Assembly (NCBI GenBank): GCA_003446545.1
Contig: DMAO01000232.1
Location: 1-7,464 of the forward strand
Length of the DNA: 7,464 bases
Direction of reading: 5' to 3'
DNA from: Sphaerochaeta sp.
GTDB lineage: Bacteria; Spirochaetota; Spirochaetia; Sphaerochaetales; Sphaerochaetaceae
Part shown: positions 1 to 6,978 of the stretch, in pieces
Layout: each line of letters opens with the position of its first letter
How positions within the stretch are numbered: position 1 is the first letter of the stretch
Notes under the pieces: model-generated
Databases searched by the model: none
Seen by the model: only the letters and a program-made list of their open reading frames with translations
Told to the model about the DNA's origin: nothing
Made by a program: the position numbers and the translations under genes

Positions 1-2403
1 GTAAAGAATGCCTACCTCTCAATTGGCAGGGTCCCTGTTTTTTGGGTTCCAGCCTTCTTTGTCCCAGGGGTTAGGATGGTAGGGAATCCTGCCATGGGAT
101 TTTCGAGTGATAGGGGAATGTTCCTGAACACCACCTTTGAGATATACGGCACCTATCCTAACTTCAAGAAGTCTGAGACCAGCAGCTTTACCAGCTTGCT
201 TGCAGGGGAACCTGATACATCCTACGTTCCCTCTGGTCCTGTATATCGCCCTAGAGAGGGGGAAATGACCCCTTTTGAAAAGTGGACAACCGACAGTGGC
301 TCGTATCTTGTCCTGCTTGCCGACTCTTACGAGCACAGCGGCATCAGCATAGGCTTGGTGGCCCATACCAGCCTTGTGTCAGAGAAGGTGGTAATCGATA
401 CGGATATGCGCATTGCTGCCCATCCTGAGGGGAAGGACACCCTTACAAGTAGTCTGGATTTTCCCAAGGTGAGGATGTTTGGATCCAATGAGGTCCTGGT
501 AGACACCTCTTGGGCTGACCTGAGCATGACCATGCCCTTCTATTCGGACCCATCGGTTCGCCGTCTCTATGGAAACAGGCTCACCGCATTCTCTTTTGAT
601 TCGCTCTTTGGCAAACGCCAGGAGTTCCCCTCAGATTATAGAAGCGATGTGAATAGCTATACCTGGAAAGCAAACGGAACGTTCAATTTCCCTACAAAAC
701 CCTTTGGGAATTTCATCAAAGTAGCCAAAATTAGCACCCTCAATGCTTCTATCGACTGGCGATGGGGAATCGATACAACCTCCTCCCTGTACAGCTATAG
801 GCTGCAAAAACTCACACTCCCAGAGCTTCAGGCAACCATCAGTGGGGAACTGTTCTCCTGGTCCCGACCCATCGGGCAAACAGAGAAACCTGAAACTGTC
901 CAAAATGATCAAGTTGGTGAAAAGGCTCCCATGGATGCTTTTTTTCTCGATGCTACGCTGGATGAAGCATATGTTCCCACACTTGCCACAAAGACTAAGA
1001 CCTTATCTGCAGGAGCCAAACAATCCATTACACTAGGCTACTCAGTGGATGAGAAGCTCATCTATTCGGTTGACGATCTTGAAGAGTCCGCCACCACCTG
1101 GGATACGAACAGAAAGTTCTATACCTCCACAACTCCGACCCTCAGTTTGGGTGTAGTAGTGCACCCGACATTCTTTACCTTCAACCAGAAACTCTCCTCA
1201 CCATTCATCACCAGTGAGGATAGGACTAAGACTACCTACCTGACACGACAGTTTCAGCTTACCAGTGCGACCAATGCTACCATTCCGCTGATAGGTCTTA
1301 CCTACACCTTGGAGGAGAAGCTCTATACCTTCCGAGACTCGCAGTCCATATCCGCCCCCTATGAGTCCCAAGAGGGTTACTTCAAATTTACCAAGGAATA
1401 TGTGACCAAGCACCAACTGAGGCTTGCAAAATCCTTCCGTGTAGGGGAAGGGACGCTCTCCCCTTCGATCACTGCCACCCTCTATCCTCTGACCCAATCA
1501 TTGTTGCCCTCATTAGGCTATGCAATTGGTCCTTGGACTCTTGCCAGTTCCTTGAAGTTTATTGATCGTGAAGGCAACCTTACTGCCCAACTTTTCTCTT
1601 CTTCAGTCAAGTTCAGCATTCCTGTACTAACGCTTTCCTTGTTGGGTACCTATGATCTGGAAAATCTTGGCAGTGACAGATGGTCTCCCCTTACCCTTTC
1701 AGGCAGTGGGACACTACTATTGTTTGAGAAGCAACTCTCATTCAAGGAGAGCTTTTCCTTTGAAGCTTCATCAGACCTGTATGGAAACAACTACTTCAAG
1801 GACATCACCTCGACAATCTCTGTGCCCTATGTGACCTCTACCCTTATCTATGCAGGACCCTCCGATGCTCTGCGAGCAGAAACCCTTAACACTCAGGTCG
1901 CCCTCCAGGATCTCTCCTATTCCTGGTGGAAAAGGCGCATAGTCTTGAAGCTAGGCCTTGATGCCAAGCTATCCATAAGTTTTATCGATGTATATGCCAC
2001 CTCCTTGAGCCTTACAGCCAAGGCAGGGTTCTCCATAGCTGAATTCCTCGACTTCTCCTTTTCCCTAACCAGTTCCAACCGAGGTTTCTATCACTACTAT
2101 GAAGGGCCTGACTTCTCCTTTCCCCTGATGTGGGAAGATCTTCTCCGTTCCTTTGACCTTTTCGGTGATGGTAGGAATGCCACCCAGTTCAATATGAACT
2201 CCATATCCATAGAGCTTATACACTATATGGAGGACTGGTCTTTGAATTGTAAATATACTGGAAGTGTTGTATTATTGGACAATCAGTACAAATGGGTTCC
2301 GGTTGTTTCGGTCTTCCTCCAATGGAAGACCATTCCAGAACTCAAGGTTGATGAGAAGTGGACTGAATCATCAGATGGATGGGCTCAGGTCACATCGTCG
2401 TAA
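1..2403 (+). CDS. lptD: LptD/OstA-like outer-membrane beta-barrel protein, 5'-truncated by the window
   Basis: The frame is open from base 1 to the TAA at 2401-2403, giving 800 visible residues; the first ATG (76) is internal because the codons before it continue the same conserved block. Visible residues about 7-45 contain a VPVFWVPAFFVPG stretch followed by GFSSDRGMFLNTTFEIYG, resembling the 'iPvfYlPyf..P ... G.s...G' signature at the start of the LptD C-terminal barrel domain. The rest is rich in Ser, Thr and aromatics with alternating hydrophobic patterns, as expected for beta strands of an outer-membrane barrel. Only one cysteine is visible (residue 750, in DWSLNCKYTG, loosely like the 'DLHCWE' motif of LptD), so the two-pair disulfide scheme of E. 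coli LptD cannot be formed from this part. In the family, LptD places lipopolysaccharide in the outer leaflet with LptE; treponemes without classical LPS also carry a homologue, so the cargo here is unknown. The signal peptide and N-terminal OstA domain would lie upstream of the window. phoH follows after 8 bases. Family call fairly sure, exact function less so. Confidence 0.72.
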   Translation, partial: VKNAYLSIGRVPVFWVPAFFVPGVRMVGNPAMGFSSDRGMFLNTTFEIYGTYPNFKKSETSSFTSLLAGEPDTSYVPSGPVYRPREGEMTPFEKWTTDSGSYLVLLADSYEHSGISIGLVAHTSLVSEKVVIDTDMRIAAHPEGKDTLTSSLDFPKVRMFGSNEVLVDTSWADLSMTMPFYSDPSVRRLYGNRLTAFSFDSLFGKRQEFPSDYRSDVNSYTWKANGTFNFPTKPFGNFIKVAKISTLNASIDWRWGIDTTSSLYSYRLQKLTLPELQATISGELFSWSRPIGQTEKPETVQNDQVGEKAPMDAFFLDATLDEAYVPTLATKTKTLSAGAKQSITLGYSVDEKLIYSVDDLEESATTWDTNRKFYTSTTPTLSLGVVVHPTFFTFNQKLSSPFITSEDRTKTTYLTRQFQLTSATNATIPLIGLTYTLEEKLYTFRDSQSISAPYESQEGYFKFTKEYVTKHQLRLAKSFRVGEGTLSPSITATLYPLTQSLLPSLGYAIGPWTLASSLKFIDREGNLTAQLFSSSVKFSIPVLTLSLLGTYDLENLGSDRWSPLTLSGSGTLLLFEKQLSFKESFSFEASSDLYGNNYFKDITSTISVPYVTSTLIYAGPSDALRAETLNTQVALQDLSYSWWKRRIVLKLGLDAKLSISFIDVYATSLSLTAKAGFSIAEFLDFSFSLTSSNRGFYHYYEGPDFSFPLMWEDLLRSFDLFGDGRNATQFNMNSISIELIHYMEDWSLNCKYTGSVVLLDNQYKWVPVVSVFLQWKTIPELKVDEKWTESSDGWAQVTSS
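2247..2275 (+). promoter_or_regulatory. Candidate internal sigma-70-like promoter in the lptD tail, upstream of phoH
   Basis: TTGTAA (2247-2252) and TATTAT (2270-2275) are separated by exactly 17 bases in a locally AT-rich patch of an otherwise balanced coding sequence. Transcription from it would start near 2282, about 130 bases before the phoH start, and would let the phoH-pgpH-ybeY-corC part be expressed apart from lptD. The match is partial at both boxes (4 of 6 at -35, 5 of 6 at -10) and lies within coding DNA, so it may be chance. Confidence 0.3.
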
Positions 2404-2411
2404 GGTGGGAG

Positions 2412-3404
2412 ATGGAAAGTAGTATCGAATTCGATAATGAGGAGCAGATGGAACGTGTCTGCGGTATCAATGACCGCAATTTGCCCTATTTGGAAGCCTT
2501 GCTCGGTTGCGAACTATTTGCAAAAGGTATCAGACTCACATACACTTGTCCTAATGAACCTTCTGGAAACCGCTTACAGAGATTGTTGTCACGTCTTAAG
2601 GACTATGCAACAGTACATGAGCATATCAGTGAAGCAGAGATTTTCATGGAGTACCAAGGTCTTAGAAATACACGTTCTGTTATGGAGCTAGCCCAGAATC
2701 CGGAGGAGGAAGAGCCAAAAAAGCCTTCCATCATCGTACAGAGCCGAATTGCCTATCCTAAAGGATTACATCAGGAGAAATACATCCTAGCAATGGAACA
2801 GAAGCAGATAGTCTTCGGTATCGGGCCTGCAGGAACAGGGAAGACTTTTCTTGCGGTTGCCTATGCATTGAGCTTGTTGCTTTCAGGAAAGAGACAAAAA
2901 CTGATCCTTACCAGACCTATTGTTGAAGCCGGAGAAAATCTGGGCTTTCTGCCAGGTGATCTCGCTCAGAAGATCAACCCGTATTTTCATCCGCTGTACG
3001 ATGCGATGGAATCGATGACAAGCCTCTCGGCCATTCATCGTCTCGAAGAGAATGGCAGTATTGAGATAGCCCCACTTGCCTATATGCGCGGTCGGTCATT
3101 GCACAATGCAGTTGTCATCCTTGATGAGGCCCAAAATACAACTGTTGAACAGATGAAGATGTTCCTTACCCGACTTGGAGAGCAGTCAACTGCTATCATA
3201 ACTGGTGATATCTCCCAAGTCGACCTGCCACGTCATCGATTAAGTGGTCTTGTCCATGCCGTGGATATACTGCAAGAGATAGAAGGTGTCGAATTTGTTC
3301 TTTTTGATTCAAGTGATGTGGTGCGTAGCCGTATAGTCCAACGGATAATCGATGCCTATGCCATTGATGCAGAAAACAGTGACAAAGGTAGCCAGCATGA
3401 GTAA
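2412..3404 (+). CDS. phoH: PhoH-family P-loop ATPase (YbeZ/PhoH-like)
   Basis: This encodes a 330-residue cytoplasmic ATPase, the usual length for the PhoH/YbeZ family. Residues about 15-90 form the small N-terminal region with the family-typical GINDRNLPYLEALLG segment. The PhoH nucleotide-binding domain follows: Walker A GPAGTGKT (138-145, Lys144), Walker B VVILDEAQ (234-241, Asp238-Glu239) and the family signature ITGDISQVDLPR (263-274). The RPIVEAGENLGFLPGD block between the Walker motifs is also typical. The ATG at 2412 was chosen because AAGG (2402-2405) lies six bases upstream and the following residues fit the family; an in-frame ATG at 2379 would lie inside lptD and lacks a ribosome-binding site. 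In other bacteria PhoH/YbeZ sits beside and interacts with YbeY and is thought to act in RNA metabolism, perhaps as a helicase; its exact reaction is not settled. Its stop overlaps the pgpH start in ATGAGTAA, pointing to translational coupling. All catalytic motifs are intact. Confidence 0.95.
   Translation: MESSIEFDNEEQMERVCGINDRNLPYLEALLGCELFAKGIRLTYTCPNEPSGNRLQRLLSRLKDYATVHEHISEAEIFMEYQGLRNTRSVMELAQNPEEEEPKKPSIIVQSRIAYPKGLHQEKYILAMEQKQIVFGIGPAGTGKTFLAVAYALSLLLSGKRQKLILTRPIVEAGENLGFLPGDLAQKINPYFHPLYDAMESMTSLSAIHRLEENGSIEIAPLAYMRGRSLHNAVVILDEAQNTTVEQMKMFLTRLGEQSTAIITGDISQVDLPRHRLSGLVHAVDILQEIEGVEFVLFDSSDVVRSRIVQRIIDAYAIDAENSDKGSQHE
3384..3404 (+). promoter_or_regulatory. pgpH ribosome-binding site and 8-base phoH/pgpH overlap
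   Basis: AAAGG (3384-3388) lies eight bases before the ATG at 3397, and that ATG shares the octamer ATGAGTAA (3397-3404) with the phoH stop codon. This spacing decides the pgpH start in favour of 3397 over the earlier in-frame ATG codons at 3352, 3358 and 3367, which lack such a site. It suggests that ribosomes finishing phoH re-initiate on pgpH. Confidence 0.75.
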
Positions 3405-5634
3405 AAAACAGCAGAGAAAAGATAGAAAATCCAGCGATACACAGAAACAGAAGAGCCTTGCATCAACCCTTGTTGTCCTGGTTGTTCTCACGGCGATGGT
3501 CATCCCTTTGTTGGTGACCCGCAGTCCCGGTGAAGGTCTGCGTTCGTTCTCTTCACGCTATCAGGTCGGGTCCCTTGCCAATGAGGATGTGTTTGCATTC
3601 TCCTCATTCGAATATTTGGATACCGAACAGACCAATCGTCTCAAAGAAAAGGCAGAAGCAAAGGTGCTTCCCCATTTCTCTTTTTCCTTGCACGACACCA
3701 GTGTGTCGGTTACAAGAGTCCAGGATTTTGTCAACTATTGGGACCCCGACAAGGTTGAGGTGCAGAAGTTTGAAAGGGTAGGTTCCCCTGATTCTGCAAA
3801 TGTTATGGCCCGTTTTGCAGAAATGAATGAACAGGATCTCCTTTTCATGTTATCTGCCCTTGAGGAGACAAGTGAGCTTATCCTGCAAAAGGGACTCTTT
3901 TCGCAGGCGGATATCCTCAAGAACAAGCAAGCGGGCTATGAGTATTTCTATGTGGAAAACACCCTCTCCATGGAGAAGGCAATGACTTTGGTTGAACAAC
4001 CTTTCAGTTCCACGGTAACAAAAGAGAATCTGGGAGAGTATCTTACCTACTGGCTGACAGCCTACGTCAGTGAGAACCCGAGCTTCCAGTCCTTGTTGCT
4101 TCTTGATACCCTTGCCTTGCTCCTTGAGGAAAATGTCCGCTATAACGAGGCAAAGACGCTCCATCTTCGTACGGTTGCAAAAGAACAGGTCAAGCCTGTT
4201 CTGATCACCATACAGCGAGGGCAGAAACTGATAAGCAAGGATACGGTCATCTCAGAAGAGCAGATGGCATTGGTCTCGAAGATGAACAGCTCTTCCATAA
4301 ACTATACTGTGCTGGAGCTGATCGGGCGCTTGGTCTTTGTCCTGTTATCTACATTTTCTGCCCTCTATGTCTTCGCCCAGTTTCTCAAGCATGAGAAACG
4401 CTACTATCTTTATCTGAATTTGATGCTCTCCTCTGTCTTGCTCTCCCTTCTGATGCTCTATCTGATATCCCACTGGTCGGTACAAAATGCAATCCAATTC
4501 AAGGACTCATTCTTGCCTGTCCTGTTTGCACCTATCTTCATTTCCCAGATTACGAACAAGAAGCGAATGGGGATAATCAGTGGCTTTATGCTCTCCTGTT
4601 ATGCCATGATTATGCCACACAGCACTGAGATGACATTCTTTTTCGCGATGACCACAATAGGGTTCTGCCTTTACTTCTTCCAATTTACCCTTAAGCGTCT
4701 CGATGATATCTACAACTGGTTCTATGCCTGTCTGTTTAGCAGTTTCATGGCCATTGTCTTTAACTTGCTTGGAGGGTACTCCTTCAATGGAATCGTGGGG
4801 TTGCTGGGGGCTCTGGTAGTCAATATTACGGTTTCCCTAGTGCTGGTCGCCTCTATCGTCCCCCTGTGCGAGAAACTCTTTAATATTCCTACCCTGTTTC
4901 GCCTCAATGAGCTTGCCCAGGCTGATGATAGTCCGGTCCTAGACCGGCTCTCTGTAGTTGCCCAGGGAACGTACAACCATAGCCGCTATGTTGCTGAGCT
5001 AGCGTACAATGCTGCGAAGGCCATAGGAGCCAATGCCATGCTCGCCAAAGTAGGGGGCATTTATCATGATATCGGCAAGGCAGACCACCCTGAGTATTTT
5101 ATTGAAAACCAAGGCCAGGAGAACAAGCATGATGATATCAAGCCAAGTCTCTCTGTCGCCATAATAAAAAGCCATGTGAAGCTTGGCGTTGAGAAGGGGA
5201 GGGAGGCCGGTCTCCCTCAGGAGGTGTTGGACATCATTGCCCAACATCATGGCAACGATGTCATCCTCTTTTTCTACCATGAGGCTAAAGAACAGGCTCT
5301 TGCCTCAGGTCTTGAGGTGAATGAGGATGACTATTCCTATAGTGGGGTACGTCCTACAACTCCGGAAGCAGCGATTGTCATGCTCAGCGACTGTGTGGAG
5401 GCTGCCAGCCGAACTTTGAAAAAGGCTACCCCCTCCAAATATGAAAAACTCATCCATTCTGTTATCATGGGCAAGATTGCCCGTGACCAATTGAAGGACT
5501 CTCTACTCTCCCTGACAGATCTCGACCTTATTGGAGCCTCTTTCTTGCAATCGCTGATAGGAAGGGACCATCATCGAATAGAGTATCCAGAAGAACGGGA
5601 TACTACTCAACAAAGGATACCTTTCAAAGGATAG
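3397..5634 (+). CDS. pgpH: PgpH/YqfF-like membrane HD-domain cyclic-di-AMP phosphodiesterase
   Basis: A 745-residue integral membrane protein with the full 7TMR-HD architecture. A basic N-terminus (1-19) precedes one helix (about 20-41); residues about 45-300 are the extracytoplasmic 7TMR-HDED-type domain; seven hydrophobic helices follow between about 305 and 490; the cytoplasmic HD domain runs from about 510 to 725. The metal ligands expected from characterised PgpH are all present: His528 (in GTYNHS), His557-Asp558 (YHDIGK), His593 (IIKSH), His617-His618 (AQHHGND) and Asp665 (MLSDCVEAASR). In Listeria and Bacillus this family hydrolyses c-di-AMP to pApA, with the outer domain proposed to sense a signal. 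The common 'YHHS' reads YNHS here, but the histidine that binds metal is the retained second one. The gene is coupled to phoH by an 8-base overlap, and ybeY begins six bases after its stop. c-di-AMP as the substrate is inferred from family and architecture; another cyclic dinucleotide is possible but less likely. Confidence 0.92.
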   Translation: MSKKQQRKDRKSSDTQKQKSLASTLVVLVVLTAMVIPLLVTRSPGEGLRSFSSRYQVGSLANEDVFAFSSFEYLDTEQTNRLKEKAEAKVLPHFSFSLHDTSVSVTRVQDFVNYWDPDKVEVQKFERVGSPDSANVMARFAEMNEQDLLFMLSALEETSELILQKGLFSQADILKNKQAGYEYFYVENTLSMEKAMTLVEQPFSSTVTKENLGEYLTYWLTAYVSENPSFQSLLLLDTLALLLEENVRYNEAKTLHLRTVAKEQVKPVLITIQRGQKLISKDTVISEEQMALVSKMNSSSINYTVLELIGRLVFVLLSTFSALYVFAQFLKHEKRYYLYLNLMLSSVLLSLLMLYLISHWSVQNAIQFKDSFLPVLFAPIFISQITNKKRMGIISGFMLSCYAMIMPHSTEMTFFFAMTTIGFCLYFFQFTLKRLDDIYNWFYACLFSSFMAIVFNLLGGYSFNGIVGLLGALVVNITVSLVLVASIVPLCEKLFNIPTLFRLNELAQADDSPVLDRLSVVAQGTYNHSRYVAELAYNAAKAIGANAMLAKVGGIYHDIGKADHPEYFIENQGQENKHDDIKPSLSVAIIKSHVKLGVEKGREAGLPQEVLDIIAQHHGNDVILFFYHEAKEQALASGLEVNEDDYSYSGVRPTTPEAAIVMLSDCVEAASRTLKKATPSKYEKLIHSVIMGKIARDQLKDSLLSLTDLDLIGASFLQSLIGRDHHRIEYPEERDTTQQRIPFKG

Positions 5635-5640
5635 GCAGAC

Positions 5641-6144
5641 ATGAGAAAAGATTGGATAGTGGACATATCGTATGAAGCTGAGTCCTTCCAGGAAATTGCA
5701 CCGGAAAGTCTTGTGGAGAAGAGAGTGTTTGCAGTGTTGGAAGCATTGGAGGTGGAGCCTTGTGAGCTCTCTCTCACCTTTGTCAGTGATGCATCCATGC
5801 AAGAACTCAACAAGACCTATCGAGACAAGGATGAGAGTACTGACATACTTTCGTTTGTCCAGGAGGATGATCTTGAGGATTTCTGCTGGCCTGAACTCTC
5901 CTTTGCAGGGGATAGTACACCACCGGTAGAAGTTCGGGTACTTGGAGACATGGTGATTTCTATAGATACCTTGAAAAGAAATGCACAATCATTTAGTGTT
6001 GAAGTTGATGAGGAGCTGTTTCGGCTCTTGATTCATGGCTTGCTCCATCTCCTTGGATTTGATCACGCAAGCGATGATGCAAATGAGCCGATGCTCGTGC
6101 AACAAGAGCAGCTTCTTATGAAACTTGGGGGTAACAAACGTTGA
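5641..6144 (+). CDS. ybeY: YbeY endoribonuclease / rRNA maturation factor
   Basis: A 167-residue single-domain protein of the UPF0054 family, close to the normal 150-170 residues. The zinc-binding signature H-x3-H-x5-H is intact: His132, His136 and His142 in the segment LLIHGLLHLLGFDH. The conserved segment around Arg61 (YRDKDESTDILSF) matches the region that carries the functionally important Arg59 of E. coli YbeY. The family acts in the cytosol on rRNA, in 16S 3'-end maturation and in 70S ribosome quality control, together with RNase R and the PhoH/YbeZ partner. The ATG at 5641 is supported by AAAGGA (5626-5631) nine bases upstream, inside the end of pgpH. Its TGA (6142-6144) overlaps the TTG start of the next gene. 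Neighbours on both sides are the expected functional partners. No unusual features. Confidence 0.96.
   Translation: MRKDWIVDISYEAESFQEIAPESLVEKRVFAVLEALEVEPCELSLTFVSDASMQELNKTYRDKDESTDILSFVQEDDLEDFCWPELSFAGDSTPPVEVRVLGDMVISIDTLKRNAQSFSVEVDEELFRLLIHGLLHLLGFDHASDDANEPMLVQQEQLLMKLGGNKR
6127..6144 (+). promoter_or_regulatory. corC ribosome-binding site with TTGA stop/start overlap
   Basis: GGGGGT (6127-6132) can pair with the anti-Shine-Dalgarno sequence with one G-U wobble and lies about eight to nine bases before a TTG start at 6141. The TTG overlaps the ybeY stop as TTGA (6141-6144). No in-frame ATG exists until codon 32, so a non-ATG start is needed; a second TTG at 6153 is the only close alternative. 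Confidence 0.6.
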
Positions 6145-6908
6145 TTTCGGCATTGAAAGGCCTGTTCAAGAAAAAGCACCATAATTTGGATCAGGAGCTT
6201 CGGGAGCAGGTAGAGATTGAAGAACGGCAGACAATGATTGAAGGCATCGGGGAGCTGAATGACAAGACCGTTAAAGAGATTATGGTCCCCCGTGTCGATG
6301 TGGAATTCATCAACAGTGATGTTACCCTAGATGACCTGTATGGAATTATCCAGGAGCAGGGATTCTCGCGCTATCCTGTCTTCGAGGATACCATCGATAA
6401 TATCATTGGTATTCTCTATGCAAAGGATATCCTGCGTCATGGTATCGAGAATGGTTTTGACGTGAAAACCCTCATGCGTAAGCCGTATTTCATTCCTGAA
6501 AGCAAGCATCTTGATGACCTGCTTAGGGAATTTAAGATACGCAAGGTGCATATAGCCATTGCAATCGATGAATACGGCGGGGTCAGCGGTATTGTCTGTA
6601 TGGAAGACATCCTTGAGGTGATTGTCGGAGATATCCAGGATGAGTTTGATGATGACGAGGGCGATGGCATCCTCAAGGTCGAAGAAAAGGTATATATTGT
6701 AGAGGCACGTACCTCCATTGATGAGGTGAATGAGAAGATTGGGCTGAAGATCGACGAAGAGGACTTTGAGACCATCGGCGGATATGTTTTCGAACTGTTT
6801 GGAAGAATCCCGGGCGATAGAGAGTCTGTTGAAGATCTGCAGGCAATATTTACCGTTGAGAACATTGATGGTCATAAGATCAACCAATTGAAATTGGAAG
6901 TCAAATAA
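6141..6908 (+). CDS. corC: CorC/TlyC-like CBS-pair protein (YbeX type, no membrane domain)
   Basis: A 255-residue soluble protein. After a basic, charged N-terminus, the conserved TVKEIMVPR motif (43-51) opens a pair of CBS domains (about 50-105 and 108-165), the second ending in the typical DEYGG segment (143-147) and GIVCMEDILEVIVGDIQDE. An acidic linker (about 167-175, DEFDDDEGD) leads to the CorC_HlyC domain (about 176-255) with the family-typical ETIGGYVFELFGRIPG. The DUF21/CNNM transmembrane domain of larger homologues is absent, as in E. coli CorC/YbeX and spirochaetal TlyC. CBS pairs bind adenosyl ligands. The family has been tied to Mg/Co efflux and, through the ybeZ-ybeY-ybeX operon, to ribosome metabolism; the 'haemolysin' label of TlyC is historical and not supported by sequence alone. 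The TTG start overlaps the ybeY stop by four bases, implying coupled translation. It is the last gene of the operon; no clear terminator follows. Confidence 0.9.
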   Translation: MISALKGLFKKKHHNLDQELREQVEIEERQTMIEGIGELNDKTVKEIMVPRVDVEFINSDVTLDDLYGIIQEQGFSRYPVFEDTIDNIIGILYAKDILRHGIENGFDVKTLMRKPYFIPESKHLDDLLREFKIRKVHIAIAIDEYGGVSGIVCMEDILEVIVGDIQDEFDDDEGDGILKVEEKVYIVEARTSIDEVNEKIGLKIDEEDFETIGGYVFELFGRIPGDRESVEDLQAIFTVENIDGHKINQLKLEVK

Positions 6909-6922
6909 ATTTTGGTAATACG

Positions 6923-6952
6923 TTGACCCATCGTTGGGTAAGACAGTATATT
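6923..6952 (+). promoter_or_regulatory. Sigma-70-like promoter of gap
   Basis: TTGACC (-35, 6923-6928) and TATATT (-10, 6947-6952) are 18 bases apart in the intergenic region, placing the predicted transcript start near 6959 and leaving a leader of about 30 bases before gap. The -35 box matches the consensus at five of six positions. It lies only 14 bases after the corC stop. Confidence 0.65.
6926..6939. repeat. Small inverted repeat overlapping the gap -35 box
   Basis: ACCCA (6926-6930) and TGGGT (6935-6939) are perfect complements around TCGT. The left arm covers the last bases of the -35 box and the right arm lies in the spacer, so a bound protein would block the promoter. The stem is too short and lacks a following T-run, so it does not look like a terminator for corC. 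Confidence 0.35.
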
Positions 6953-6953
6953 A

Positions 6954-6977
6954 ATATCGATATGGAATTAGAATTCC
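6954..6977. repeat. Two adjacent dyads at the predicted gap transcript start
   Basis: ATATCGATAT (6954-6963) is a perfect 10-base palindrome that spans the predicted start of transcription. It is directly followed by GGAATT-AG-AATTCC (6964-6977), a 6-base inverted repeat with a 2-base centre that ends just before the ribosome-binding site. Either could be an operator; short AT-rich palindromes also occur by chance. Confidence 0.35.
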
Positions 6978-6978
6978 C

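Noticed and set aside
76..78. ATG at 76 as the start of the LptD-like gene
   Set aside because: The same frame is open back to base 1, and the residues before the ATG (VPVFWVPAFFVPG) are part of a conserved LptD block, so the gene starts outside the window.
2049..2128. Near-repeat of GACTTCTCCTTT (about 2049 and 2109) in lptD
   Set aside because: The two copies encode similar DFSF strand segments; this is ordinary for repetitive beta-barrel sequence and too short to call a repeat element.
2379..2411. Earlier in-frame ATG for phoH
   Set aside because: It lies inside the lptD end, has no ribosome-binding site, and adds eleven residues not expected for the family; 2412 has AAGG at good spacing.
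3352..3396. Earlier ATG codons for pgpH (3352, 3358, 3367)
   Set aside because: They would overlap phoH by up to 53 bases without a Shine-Dalgarno match, whereas 3397 has AAAGG at eight bases and begins the usual basic N-terminus.
4933..4947. Perfect hairpin CCGGTC-CTA-GACCGG inside pgpH
   Set aside because: It falls in conserved codons for SPVLDRL at the entry to the HD domain, has no T-run and no regulatory context; probably a by-product of coding.
5503..5988. 161-codon open frame on the minus strand
   Set aside because: It lies opposite pgpH and ybeY, both clearly coding, and its translation shows no recognisable domain; it is a shadow frame.
6327..6887. 186-codon open frame on the minus strand
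   Set aside because: It is antisense to the CBS and CorC domains of corC, shows no family motif, and has no visible promoter or ribosome-binding site.
6141..6908. Haemolysin function for the TlyC-like protein
   Set aside because: The domain set (CBS pair plus CorC_HlyC, no membrane segment or signal peptide) and the operon context fit a cytosolic CorC/YbeX role; the haemolysin name is historical.
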